A DNA stretch of 64,000 nucleotides from positions 47,777 through 111,776 of the forward strand of contig JAIEMG010000008.1 of NCBI GenBank assembly GCA_019752375.1, in the 5' to 3' direction. The translations under genes and the position numbers were made by a program. Origin of the DNA: Gemmataceae bacterium. GTDB taxonomy: Bacteria > Planctomycetota > Planctomycetia > Gemmatales > Gemmataceae. Below are positions 44,741-52,100 of this stretch, one piece after another. Every line of letters begins with the position of its first letter. The first letter of the stretch is position 1. The notes below the pieces were generated by a model that saw nothing but the letters and a program-made list of their open reading frames with translations, made no database searches and had not been told where the DNA came from.

Positions 44741-45222
44741 CGGAGATAGCTCATCAACGCGTTTTCAAAAGCAGCCTGATCGAGCAGTTTTGACTCCGAT
44801 TGCAGATCGTTGATCATCCACAGTTCGCGGCCGTTGTCCTGGAACCGATATAACACGTAGCGGTGAACCTCATTCGTGATATCAACACGTCCAGTTGCGC
44901 GCTCGGGAACCGTTTTCTGTGGGGGCGTAGCTTTTCCGATGGTCCTCCGCGCCTTGGGAATAATCGCGATCCAGTCTCCTAGCGCATGGAGGTCGAGACG
45001 AGGTACGCGATATCGCCCCAGGCCTGGCTCATTGACCACCTCCTGGCTTTCCTCGATCTCGATTACACCGTTGGGATCGGATTCCTTCAGCCATGCGCGC
45101 ATCTGGGCGAATAACCGCTCGATAGAGACTCGCCACTCCTCGATCACGGCCTTGGCGGAGCTAGCCTCCGCACGCTGCTTCTCAGCTTCCTGTTGAAGGA
45201 AGTCTTTCAGGGTCGTGGCCAT
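44737..45222 (-). CDS. Partner protein upstream of HEPN-like gene
   Basis: A 161-residue protein. Residues 1-45 are strongly helical and charged (possible coiled coil), followed by a compact beta-rich domain with Tyr-Arg-Val-Pro-Arg-Leu-Asp-Leu near 72-79 and Trp-Met-Ile-Asn-Asp-Leu near the end. I cannot assign a family. The ATG at 45222 has AGGAG 6 bases upstream. With its 4-base overlap to the HEPN gene it may be the antitoxin or regulatory partner, but no DNA-binding motif is evident, so this is inference. Confidence 0.6.
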   Translation of the reverse strand: MATTLKDFLQQEAEKQRAEASSAKAVIEEWRVSIERLFAQMRAWLKESDPNGVIEIEESQEVVNEPGLGRYRVPRLDLHALGDWIAIIPKARRTIGKATPPQKTVPERATGRVDITNEVHRYVLYRFQDNGRELWMINDLQSESKLLDQAAFENALMSYLR

Positions 45223-45248
45223 GCAATGCTCCTGATATTGCAGCGGCG

Positions 45249-46184
45249 TCAGGACAGAATGCCCAATACCCCGAGCCCGTAGAAAGTGTATTCCACGTCG
45301 GTGCGATCGTCCCACAGGCCGCCGCGGAAACCGCCGGTCGGCAGCGCTAGCGCCCGCGCATATTCTAGAACTGCGCGCGTGTTGATCCGCTGACGGGCGC
45401 CCAGTTGATCGAGCGTCCACAGTCCTGTAAAGGTCGAGAGGAGGTCGGCCAAGGGTGCTCGGCCATTGGCACGCAGGCCGCCTTCATCCGACGGCATCCC
45501 GGCGATCAGATCGGTCACACCGGTGATGATTGCTGATGTCAATCTCGCGGCTTCGGTGCCGGTGCTGTCCAGGAGTTGGAGGACGCCGACCGCGGCGGCG
45601 GTGGGATTGGTGCCGCTGCGCCGCATCGGTGCAATTTCCACGAACCCGCCATCTTCGCGGCGACGCGAAAGGATGAACCGCGTCACGTTCTCAGGATCCG
45701 GCAACGGGCGGCCCAGCATCTGGTAACAGAGGCCGACCAGGAACGTGTGATACGTGCTGCCCGAAGCACTGCCGGCCGACTTCGCGTATCCGCCATCGCT
45801 GGTGCGCAGGCTTTCCAGGGCGGCGGCAACACGGTCGGGCCAGTCGGCAGCGCTGTCGGCCAGCACATCCGGACCGCCGCTCGCCTGTACCAAGAGGCAG
45901 GCGTAAAGCAGCGAGAAGAAATCGACGACGCTCGCCTGTTGCGTCAGGCTGCGGCGCAAGAACGGCACCGCACGCGCCGCGATTTCCGGCGTCAGCACGC
46001 CGAGCACGGAAAGACTCCTCAGGCCGAACGCGGTGTAGTAGAGATCGGAATCGCCTTCACGGCCCGAGAAGCCGCCGTCGGCGTTCTGGCATTGTTGCAA
46101 GAAACGGACGTGGGGTTCGCACGCGTCCTCTGGGAGGCGAGCAAGACCGTCAGCCAGGCGTTCGGTCAGCGATTGGAGATACAT
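45249..46184 (-). CDS. Prenyltransferase/squalene-cyclase-like (alpha-alpha barrel) repeat protein
   Basis: A 311-residue protein of helical repeats with several Asp-Gly-Gly-Phe/Tyr turns (Asn-Ala-Asp-Gly-Gly-Phe-Ser-Gly, Ser-Asp-Gly-Gly-Tyr, Glu-Asp-Gly-Gly-Phe and Thr-Gly-Gly-Phe-Arg), like the beta subunit of protein prenyltransferases and the barrel of terpene cyclases. The catalytic zinc ligands of true prenyltransferases and the DxDD acid of squalene cyclases are not evident, so it may not be an enzyme of either kind. It follows a 4HBT thioesterase by 6 bases on the same strand. Confidence 0.75.
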   Translation of the reverse strand: MYLQSLTERLADGLARLPEDACEPHVRFLQQCQNADGGFSGREGDSDLYYTAFGLRSLSVLGVLTPEIAARAVPFLRRSLTQQASVVDFFSLLYACLLVQASGGPDVLADSAADWPDRVAAALESLRTSDGGYAKSAGSASGSTYHTFLVGLCYQMLGRPLPDPENVTRFILSRRREDGGFVEIAPMRRSGTNPTAAAVGVLQLLDSTGTEAARLTSAIITGVTDLIAGMPSDEGGLRANGRAPLADLLSTFTGLWTLDQLGARQRINTRAVLEYARALALPTGGFRGGLWDDRTDVEYTFYGLGVLGILS

Positions 46185-46190
46185 GGTCCG

Positions 46191-46612
<422 letters not shown>

Positions 46613-46613
<1 letters not shown>

Positions 46614-46810
46614 CAACTCGACTCCGTTTCTTCGCCGCTTTCACCGTAGACGTAGCCGCACGCCTTGCACGCAAGCACGGCCTGGCACTCCGGGCAGTAG
46701 ACTTCCATATCCGGCTGAGACATGGCGACGTGCGCTTCGGCGCTGCGTGCCACAAACGGCTGGCCGCACGCCTTGCACAGCAGCGGATATTCGCAGAAGC
46801 TGCACTTCAT
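46613..46810 (-). CDS. Small four-CxxC zinc-ribbon protein
   Basis: A 65-residue protein with four Cys-x-x-Cys pairs: Cys-Ser-Phe-Cys, Cys-Lys-Ala-Cys, Cys-Pro-Glu-Cys and Cys-Lys-Ala-Cys. That is enough for two zinc-ribbon knuckles. It ends with an acidic tail. Its stop overlaps the thioesterase start by one base, so it heads a minus-strand operon. A role as a small regulator or metal carrier is possible but unproven. Confidence 0.7.
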
Positions 46811-46863
46811 GTCGTCCGCCCCGATCGCAGCGTGTCACGGCGCCCACCACGATCATAACGAAA

Positions 46864-46892
46864 AATGGCACAGGAGTCATGCCTGTGCCATT
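46864..46892 (-). terminator. Intrinsic terminator after the repeat-protein gene
   Basis: An 11-base-pair stem (46864-46874 with 46882-46892) with a 7-base loop. Read on the minus strand it is followed by TTTTT, the classic form of a rho-independent terminator. It lies 66 bases downstream of the first ~65-residue-repeat protein gene and just upstream of the zinc-ribbon operon, so it likely separates the two. Confidence 0.75.
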
Positions 46893-46896
46893 GAAA

Positions 46897-46951
46897 GTGG
46901 GGTCGGCTTTCAGCCGGCCTTGGCGGATGGCCGGCTGGAAGCCGGCCCCAC
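46897..46951. repeat. 23-bp inverted repeat next to terminator
   Basis: Arms 46897-46919 and 46929-46951 pair over 23 bases with two or three mismatches, with core GGCCGGCTGGAAGCCGGCC. It sits between the repeat-protein stop (46958) and the terminator. Its GCCGGC-rich makeup is similar to the palindrome at 15121-15174 but no clear shared sequence proves one family. Confidence 0.75.
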
Positions 46952-46957
46952 ATACGG

Positions 46958-47785
46958 TCACCGCGCTGGCATGACGGTCGGGCAGCCCGTCTCGCAGATG
47001 TAAACGACGTTGCTGCCGTTTTCGTCCTTGTACACTTCGATGCCGTACTTGCGGGCACGTTCGAAAGCGTCGATGCCGGCGACGCGTGCCTTCAGATCGA
47101 GTCCCGCGGTCCAGACGGGCGGCTTCACCTTGGCAACGGGAGCAGCCTGAGGGCCCGAGATGACTGCCAATGCACCGGTTTCGCAGATGTACACGAGATT
47201 GCCTGCGTTCTCGTCCTTGAACACCTCGACGCCGAACTTGCGCGCCTTGTCGAAGTCGTCCGTGCCGCCGACGCGTGCTTTCAGGTCCAGGCCCCAGACC
47301 CACGTGGGCGGCTTCGGTTTACCGGTGGCGGCGTTGCCGCCCGGCATTACGGCAATCGAGCCGGTCTCGCTGACATAGACGAGGTTGCCGGAGTTTTCGT
47401 CCTTGTAGACCTCGACGCCGTACTTGCGTGAGTTGTTGAAACCGTCGGCGCCGCCCAGGCGCGCCTTGAGATCGAGGCCCCAGACCCACGTCGGCGCCTT
47501 GGCGTTGGCTGCGACTGATGCGTTCGCTCCGGGGATCGTGGCCAGGTTGCCGTTTTCGCAGATGTAAACCAGGGTGCCAGTCTGCTCGTCCTTCCAGACC
47601 TCGATACCGAACTTGAGCGCCTTGCTGAAGTCGGCGTTGCCGCCGCTGCGCACCTTGACGTCCATCGCCCATACCCAGGTCGGCGGCTTGGCCTTGGCAC
47701 CCTGTGCCTGGACCGCGGACGCTTGCGCCGCGAGAAGACAGAAGCTCACGAAACCCGCCAGTCCGACCAGGCTGCGCTGCGACAT
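46958..47785 (-). CDS. Exported protein with four ~65-residue tandem repeats
   Basis: A 275-residue protein with a signal peptide (about 1-28) and four copies of a ~60-66 residue unit. Each unit has a Trp-x-x-x-Leu/Met/Val-Asp-x-Lys-x-Arg strand, an Asp-x-Phe-x-(Lys/Arg)-Ala-x-Lys helix, the acidic turn (Phe/Tyr/Trp)-Lys-Asp-Glu-(Asn/Gln)-x-Gly-x-Leu-Val-Tyr and a Glu-Thr/Asn-Gly turn. I do not recognise the family. A related five-repeat protein lies upstream on the same strand (48118). The ATG at 47785 puts the signal first. Confidence 0.78.
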   Translation of the reverse strand: MSQRSLVGLAGFVSFCLLAAQASAVQAQGAKAKPPTWVWAMDVKVRSGGNADFSKALKFGIEVWKDEQTGTLVYICENGNLATIPGANASVAANAKAPTWVWGLDLKARLGGADGFNNSRKYGVEVYKDENSGNLVYVSETGSIAVMPGGNAATGKPKPPTWVWGLDLKARVGGTDDFDKARKFGVEVFKDENAGNLVYICETGALAVISGPQAAPVAKVKPPVWTAGLDLKARVAGIDAFERARKYGIEVYKDENGSNVVYICETGCPTVMPAR

Positions 47786-47908
47786 GGATGGTCCTTGTGG
47801 ATTTGAGGGAAAGGAGAAGTGCTCCGGTCGCCGCCACCCCTTGATTATTGGAAACGCAAGGCGCGTGTCAAGCGAAGCCCGGGGCGAAGGGTCGTGCGAT
47901 GGTTGCGG

Positions 47909-48046
47909 TGGGGAGAGAAGAAGAGAATGAGCAAGATGAAGAGTAGGATTAGGAAGAGGATTAAGAGGAGGATGAGGAGTAAGAGTAGGATAGAGTGGAG
48001 GACGCCTTTCTGCTCTTTCTCTTGCTCCCACTCATCTTTCTCCGTC
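47909..48046. other. Purine tract followed by pyrimidine tract in intergenic region
   Basis: In the 332-base gap between the two repeat-protein genes, positions 47909-48002 are almost all purine on the plus strand (GGAGAGAAGAAGAG, AGGAAGAGGATTAAGAGGAG and similar). They are followed by a pyrimidine-rich run at 48003-48046. The two can pair imperfectly. Such mirror-like strand asymmetry can form triplex/H-DNA or act as a replication-pause site. It may also be a low-complexity relic. On the minus strand it encodes a possible Leu/Ile-rich stretch that looks too artificial to be a gene. Confidence 0.6.
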
Positions 48047-48066
48047 AATATGCGTTGGTCAACGAG

Positions 48067-48100
48067 CAACGCCTCGTTCTCCGTGCAGAACGAGGCGTTG
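48067..48100 (-). terminator. Strong hairpin downstream of five-repeat protein gene
   Basis: Perfect 14-bp stem (48067-48080 with 48087-48100) and a 6-base loop, 17 bases past the stop of the five-repeat protein on the minus strand. There is no T-run after it, so if it terminates transcription it is not a classical intrinsic terminator; it may stabilise the 3' end. Confidence 0.6.
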
Positions 48101-48117
48101 TGGGGTACTTGCGCGAT

Positions 48118-49137
48118 TTACTTGGCCGGAATCACGGCGATGAAGCCGGTTTCGCAGAGGAAGACGAGGTTGTTGGCATACTCGTCCTTGTAGATCTCGT
48201 TGCCGAACTTGCGCGACTTGTCCCAGTCGTCCACACCGGCGGGACGGGCTTTCAGGTCGAGGTCGAACAGCCAGTTCGGCTTCTTGGTCGCAGTCGGCTT
48301 GGTGACGGCGCCGGCGGACAGGACGGCGAGCGAGCCGGTTTCGCTGAGATAGATCAGGTTCCCGCCATTGTCGTCCTTGTAGACCTCGGTGCCGTACTTG
48401 CGGGCCTTGTTCCAGTCATCGATGCCGCCCGGACGCGCCTTGAGGTCGAGGTCCCACATCCACAGGGCCGGCTTGCTTTTCTCGGGCTTGGTGGTCTTGC
48501 CGGCGGGAATCACCGCGATGGCGCCGGTCTCGTTGATGTAGACCAGGTTGCCCGCGTTTTCGTCCTTGAAGACCTCGTTCCCGAAGTTGCGCGACTTGTC
48601 CCAGTCGGCGATGCCGGCGGGACGGACCTTGATGTCGGTGTCCCACATCCAGGTGGGGGTCTTGGACACGTCCGGCTTGGCGACGTTGCCGCCCGCGATG
48701 ACGGCGAATGCACCGGTTTCGCACAGGTAGATCAGGTGCCCATTCTGCTCGTCCTTGAAGACCTCGATGCCGTACTTGCGGGCCTTGTCAAAGTCGGCGT
48801 TGCCGCCCATGCGCGCCTTCAGGTTGAGCCCCCACAGCCAGCTGGCGCCCTTGGGAGCGGCGGGCTTGGCGGTGGCGCCGGCAGGGACGACCGCGGTGTG
48901 GCCGGTCTCGCTGATGTAGATGAGGTTGCCGGAATTCTCGTCCTTGTAAACTTCGATGCCGATCTTGCGGGCCTTGTCCCAGTCGCTGGTGCCGCCCATG
49001 CGTGCCTTGACGTCGATGCTCCACCACCAGATCGCCGGCTTCGACTTGGCCTGTGCACGGACGAAGGACGATTCCAATCCGATCATTCCGATTGCTGCCA
49101 GGAAGATCGCACAAAACAAACCGCGTTGATACGACAT
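48118..49137 (-). CDS. Exported protein with five ~65-residue tandem repeats
   Basis: A 339-residue paralog of the four-repeat gene downstream, with a signal peptide (about 1-29) and five copies of the same unit. Its units more often use Asp-(Trp)-(Asp/Asn)-Lys in place of Asp-Phe. Repeat boundaries are marked by Pro/Ala/Lys-rich linkers of about 10-13 residues (for example Lys-Pro-Ala-Ala-Pro-Lys). The number of copies differs between the paralogs, suggesting gain or loss of units. GAGGAA precedes the ATG at 49137. A periplasmic or outer-surface location is expected; the role is unknown. Confidence 0.78.
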   Translation of the reverse strand: MSYQRGLFCAIFLAAIGMIGLESSFVRAQAKSKPAIWWWSIDVKARMGGTSDWDKARKIGIEVYKDENSGNLIYISETGHTAVVPAGATAKPAAPKGASWLWGLNLKARMGGNADFDKARKYGIEVFKDEQNGHLIYLCETGAFAVIAGGNVAKPDVSKTPTWMWDTDIKVRPAGIADWDKSRNFGNEVFKDENAGNLVYINETGAIAVIPAGKTTKPEKSKPALWMWDLDLKARPGGIDDWNKARKYGTEVYKDDNGGNLIYLSETGSLAVLSAGAVTKPTATKKPNWLFDLDLKARPAGVDDWDKSRKFGNEIYKDEYANNLVFLCETGFIAVIPAK

Positions 49138-49298
49138 GGAATTCCTCGTTGCATCCACCCGATGGGGGAAACCGAATAGGGACTCGTCCGCAATTGAAAG
49201 GAGACGATTCAGTCAGGGAAGTCTAACGGACGACGAGTCGGAGCGAAAGCGCATAGGTAAGCGGCCGCGGGAAATGTTCTTGCCGCAAAAGTGCTCTT

Positions 49299-49362
49299 GT
49301 GGCACGGACATTTCTGTCCGTGCGGCGTCGCCTGTCTGCACGGACAGAATGGCCCGTGCCAC
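49299..49362. repeat. Dispersed palindrome family C, copy 1
   Basis: Arms 49299-49323 and 49338-49362 pair with three mismatches; the left arm begins GTGGCACGGACATTTCTGTC. The same element occurs at 51896-51965 and 54494-54555. It lies just upstream of the five-repeat gene and downstream of the GT39 gene, so it could affect the leader of the former. Confidence 0.88.
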
Positions 49363-49371
49363 GTTATCAGC

Positions 49372-50865
49372 CTACTCGGACCACGTTTCGCGGCGTCGCA
49401 CCAGGCCGACGCGGACATAGCCTTGCCGCCCCTGCGGGACGAATTCGAGGGACGTGGGGAGGTGCTTCAAGAAATCCACCAGCCAGCGCTCGGACTTGAC
49501 GAAAACGAGCGTGTCTGGCCTTGCGAGCAGTTGCGCCATCAACTCGTGCAGGCGCTCCGGACTGAAACTACGCACGTCGTTGCGCTGCAGATAGAAACTG
49601 ACCGAATCCCAATGGCGCGGATAGCTGACGACCGCCGATAGATTTGGCTCGGCTGCATGACGCCGCACGATACCACGCAGTGAATACTTGCGCGCGTAAT
49701 CGGGCATCAGCTGAAAGGCGCCAAAGAACAGCCCCGCGAACGTCAGGACACTAGAGCCGATCCAGGCCACTCGCCGACGCGTGGCAGCGGCACTCTCGCA
49801 TAACAGTGCATCAACGTAGCACCCCAGTGCCAGCGCCAGCGGCGGCATCGCGGGCAGGATATATGCCGAGCGCTTGCAACCGCTCAGGGAGAAGAAGAAC
49901 AGGCACCAGGCAAACGCCGGGAGGAAGCACGTCAGCACTGCGGGCCGCTGATTGCGGCGCCGGAACGCGAAGGCCAGCAAGCCCGGCACCAGCAGCGTCC
50001 AGGGCAACATGCCGAGGAAGACGTCCGGCAGAAAGAACCACAGGGGCTCAGCGTGGTCGAACGGTTCGACGTAGCGCTGCACGTGATGTCGCCAGAAGAA
50101 ATGATCGACGAAGGACGGATCCATGGCCGTCACCGCAATGAACCAAGGCGCCGCCACGGCGATGCCCGTCGACAGGTAGAGAAACCACTGCATCCAGCTG
50201 GGGCGCTCGATGCGGCGCGCCTGCCAGGCGAAGAAAGCGATCGGCACCACGACCAAGACCAGCGCCACCGGCCCCTTCGTCAGCAGTCCGAGGCCACACG
50301 CCAGCGCGGATGCGATCCACCAGCGCCGTTGGCCGTTGAGAATGGCGATGTGTCCGGCTGCCCACGCCGCAATGACCCACAGGCAGAGCAGTCCGTCCAT
50401 GGTGAGCATCCGCTCCAGCTGCACGAACCGCGCCGACAGGCAGAGCATGAGCGCCCCAGCGAACGCCGCCCGCTCGCCAACGGTCCGGCGTCCCCATTGG
50501 TGGACGGCCAGCACGCAGAGGAAGCCGGCCAGGCAAGGCACGAGCCGGGCCGCCCAGTCGTGGATGCCGAAGACGCGATAACTGCCAATCACCAGCCAAT
50601 AAAGCAACGGCGGCTTGTCGTAGTAGGGCTGACCCTGATAGACGGGGATGACGAAGCTGCCTTCGGTCAGCATCCGGCGAGAAATCTCGGCATAGCGCGG
50701 CTCCTGGGGTTCCTGGAGCGGGCACCGAAAGTGCAGAAAGAACAGGAGAGCGGCGACTGCGAATAGAGCGCAAAACGACAGATGCCGGTTGCGACGACTG
50801 TAACGGTCGATCGCTCCATCCATCGAGAGTTGGCCGCCGGCGTTAACTGACATGCGCCGGACCAT
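49372..50865 (-). CDS. GT39-type dolichyl-phosphate-mannosyl/ArnT-like glycosyltransferase
   Basis: A 497-residue membrane protein with about 11-12 helices and the family's first-loop motif [10 protein letters not shown] (residues 53-62), holding the catalytic acid. Next come Asp-Lys-Pro-Pro-Leu-Leu-Tyr-Trp and Leu-Thr-Met-Asp-Gly. ArnT and PMT-type enzymes move sugars from lipid-phosphate donors to lipid A, proteins or other acceptors on the outer face of the inner membrane. The acceptor here is unknown. ATGs at 50865, 50853 and 50823 are all possible starts. Confidence 0.88.
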   Translation of the reverse strand: MVRRMSVNAGGQLSMDGAIDRYSRRNRHLSFCALFAVAALLFFLHFRCPLQEPQEPRYAEISRRMLTEGSFVIPVYQGQPYYDKPPLLYWLVIGSYRVFGIHDWAARLVPCLAGFLCVLAVHQWGRRTVGERAAFAGALMLCLSARFVQLERMLTMDGLLCLWVIAAWAAGHIAILNGQRRWWIASALACGLGLLTKGPVALVLVVVPIAFFAWQARRIERPSWMQWFLYLSTGIAVAAPWFIAVTAMDPSFVDHFFWRHHVQRYVEPFDHAEPLWFFLPDVFLGMLPWTLLVPGLLAFAFRRRNQRPAVLTCFLPAFAWCLFFFSLSGCKRSAYILPAMPPLALALGCYVDALLCESAAATRRRVAWIGSSVLTFAGLFFGAFQLMPDYARKYSLRGIVRRHAAEPNLSAVVSYPRHWDSVSFYLQRNDVRSFSPERLHELMAQLLARPDTLVFVKSERWLVDFLKHLPTSLEFVPQGRQGYVRVGLVRRRETWSE

Positions 50866-51056
50866 CGCATACCGCCGGCACGACTGTCAAGTCCGGCGCC
50901 GCTCCGGCGCATTGGCGCCTTGACACGTTTTCCATTACGGTAGTACACTTTGGGAAGACTCCGCCATTGCCGTTCGGGCCGCTTGCTCCAAAACCACGCG
51001 GAGCCTGCGCGGTCCCGCCGTGGCATGGCGGATCAACCTCCGGGGAGAATCTTGGC

Positions 51057-51803
51057 GTGAAGGCCCTTATCAGCGACATCCACAGCAACCTGGAGGCACT
51101 TCAGGCAGTCCTCAAGGACATCGAAAAGCACAAGGTCGACGAGATTTACTGCCTCGGCGACATCGTGGGCTACGGTCCGAACCCGCGCGAGTGCGTCGAT
51201 CTCGTCATGCAGTGCAAAATGGTCCTTCTGGGCAATCACGACCAGGGAGCCATGTTCGATCCCGAGGGTTTCAACCCGCCGGCCGAGCGCGCCATCTTCT
51301 GGACGCGATCTCAGCTGGAAGCGCCCGGCGACAATCGGCAAGCCAAGGAGAAGCGCTGGGAATTTCTGGCGGAACGGCCGCGCTCGTTCCGTGAGAATGG
51401 CATGCTCTACGTTCACGGCTCCGCACGCAACCCGCTCAACGAATACGTCTTCCCCGAAGACATTTACAACCAGCGGAAGATGGAACGCATCTTCGCCCTG
51501 GTCGAGCGCTACTGCTTCCAGGGCCACACGCACGTCCCCGGCATCTTCACCGAGAACCTGCAATTCCACAGCCCCGAAGAGATCGACTACACGTATCGAC
51601 TCGATGGCCGCAAGACGCTGTGCAACGTCGGCTCCGTCGGCCAGCCGCGCGACGGCGACTGGCGCGCTTGCTACATCCTGATCGACGGCGATACCATTCA
51701 GTATCGCCGGGTGGAATACGACATCGATTCGACGGTGAAGAAGATCTACGCGGTGCCCGACCTGGAGAACTTCCTGGGCGACCGGCTTCGCGACGGGCGC
51801 TGA
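51057..51803 (+). CDS. Metallophosphoesterase (YfcE/calcineurin-like)
   Basis: A 248-residue phosphoesterase with all five metal-site motifs: Asp-Ile-His (7-9), [12 protein letters not shown], a His in Val-His-Gly and Gly-His-Thr-His. These enzymes hydrolyse phosphomonoesters or cyclic nucleotides with a two-metal centre. The GTG at 51057 with GGGGAG upstream is preferred. It stands alone and is followed by a 17-bp hairpin. Confidence 0.92.
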   Translation: MKALISDIHSNLEALQAVLKDIEKHKVDEIYCLGDIVGYGPNPRECVDLVMQCKMVLLGNHDQGAMFDPEGFNPPAERAIFWTRSQLEAPGDNRQAKEKRWEFLAERPRSFRENGMLYVHGSARNPLNEYVFPEDIYNQRKMERIFALVERYCFQGHTHVPGIFTENLQFHSPEEIDYTYRLDGRKTLCNVGSVGQPRDGDWRACYILIDGDTIQYRRVEYDIDSTVKKIYAVPDLENFLGDRLRDGR

Positions 51804-51823
51804 TCGGCATTCAAGTGTAACTT

Positions 51824-51865
51824 CGAGCCGCGCGGGAGCGTGAGATTACGCTCTCGCGCGGCTCG
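51824..51865 (+). terminator. Hairpin after the phosphoesterase gene
   Basis: A 17-bp stem (51824-51840 with 51849-51865, one mismatch) with an 8-base loop, 20 bases after the stop. It is very GC-rich and followed only by a short GCGTTT, so termination is likely but not classical. Confidence 0.6.
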
Positions 51866-51895
51866 GCGTTTAGGCCGTTCCAGATTAAGCGAGTT

Positions 51896-51965
51896 CCCCG
51901 TGGCACGGACATTTCTGTCCGTGCGCCCGCTCGATTGCGCGGACAGAAATGTCCGTGCCACGGGG
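51896..51965. repeat. Dispersed palindrome family C, copy 2
   Basis: Arms 51896-51924 and 51937-51965 pair over 29 bases with at most one mismatch around a 12-base loop. The sequence core is the same GTGGCACGGACATTTCTGTC as at 49299 and 54494. The rest of the 297-base gap before yidC shows no gene. Confidence 0.9.
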
Positions 51966-52100
51966 ACATTCCATGCTGCCGCTCGCCGAAGTTAATCGCA
52001 TTCAGGCCTGGCCCCTTTTGGGAGAGCCTCTAAATGCGACTCGGACGGTACGCGAAGAACTGATACATTAAGAGTTGCGAGTTCGCGTTGCGCCATCCGG

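Noticed and set aside
47845..48069. A 74-residue minus-strand peptide with a long Leu/Ile/Phe stretch
   Set aside because: The hydrophobic run comes directly from the polypurine tract (CTC/CTT/ATC codons on the opposite strand); no ribosome site or homology pattern, so it is probably a low-complexity artefact.
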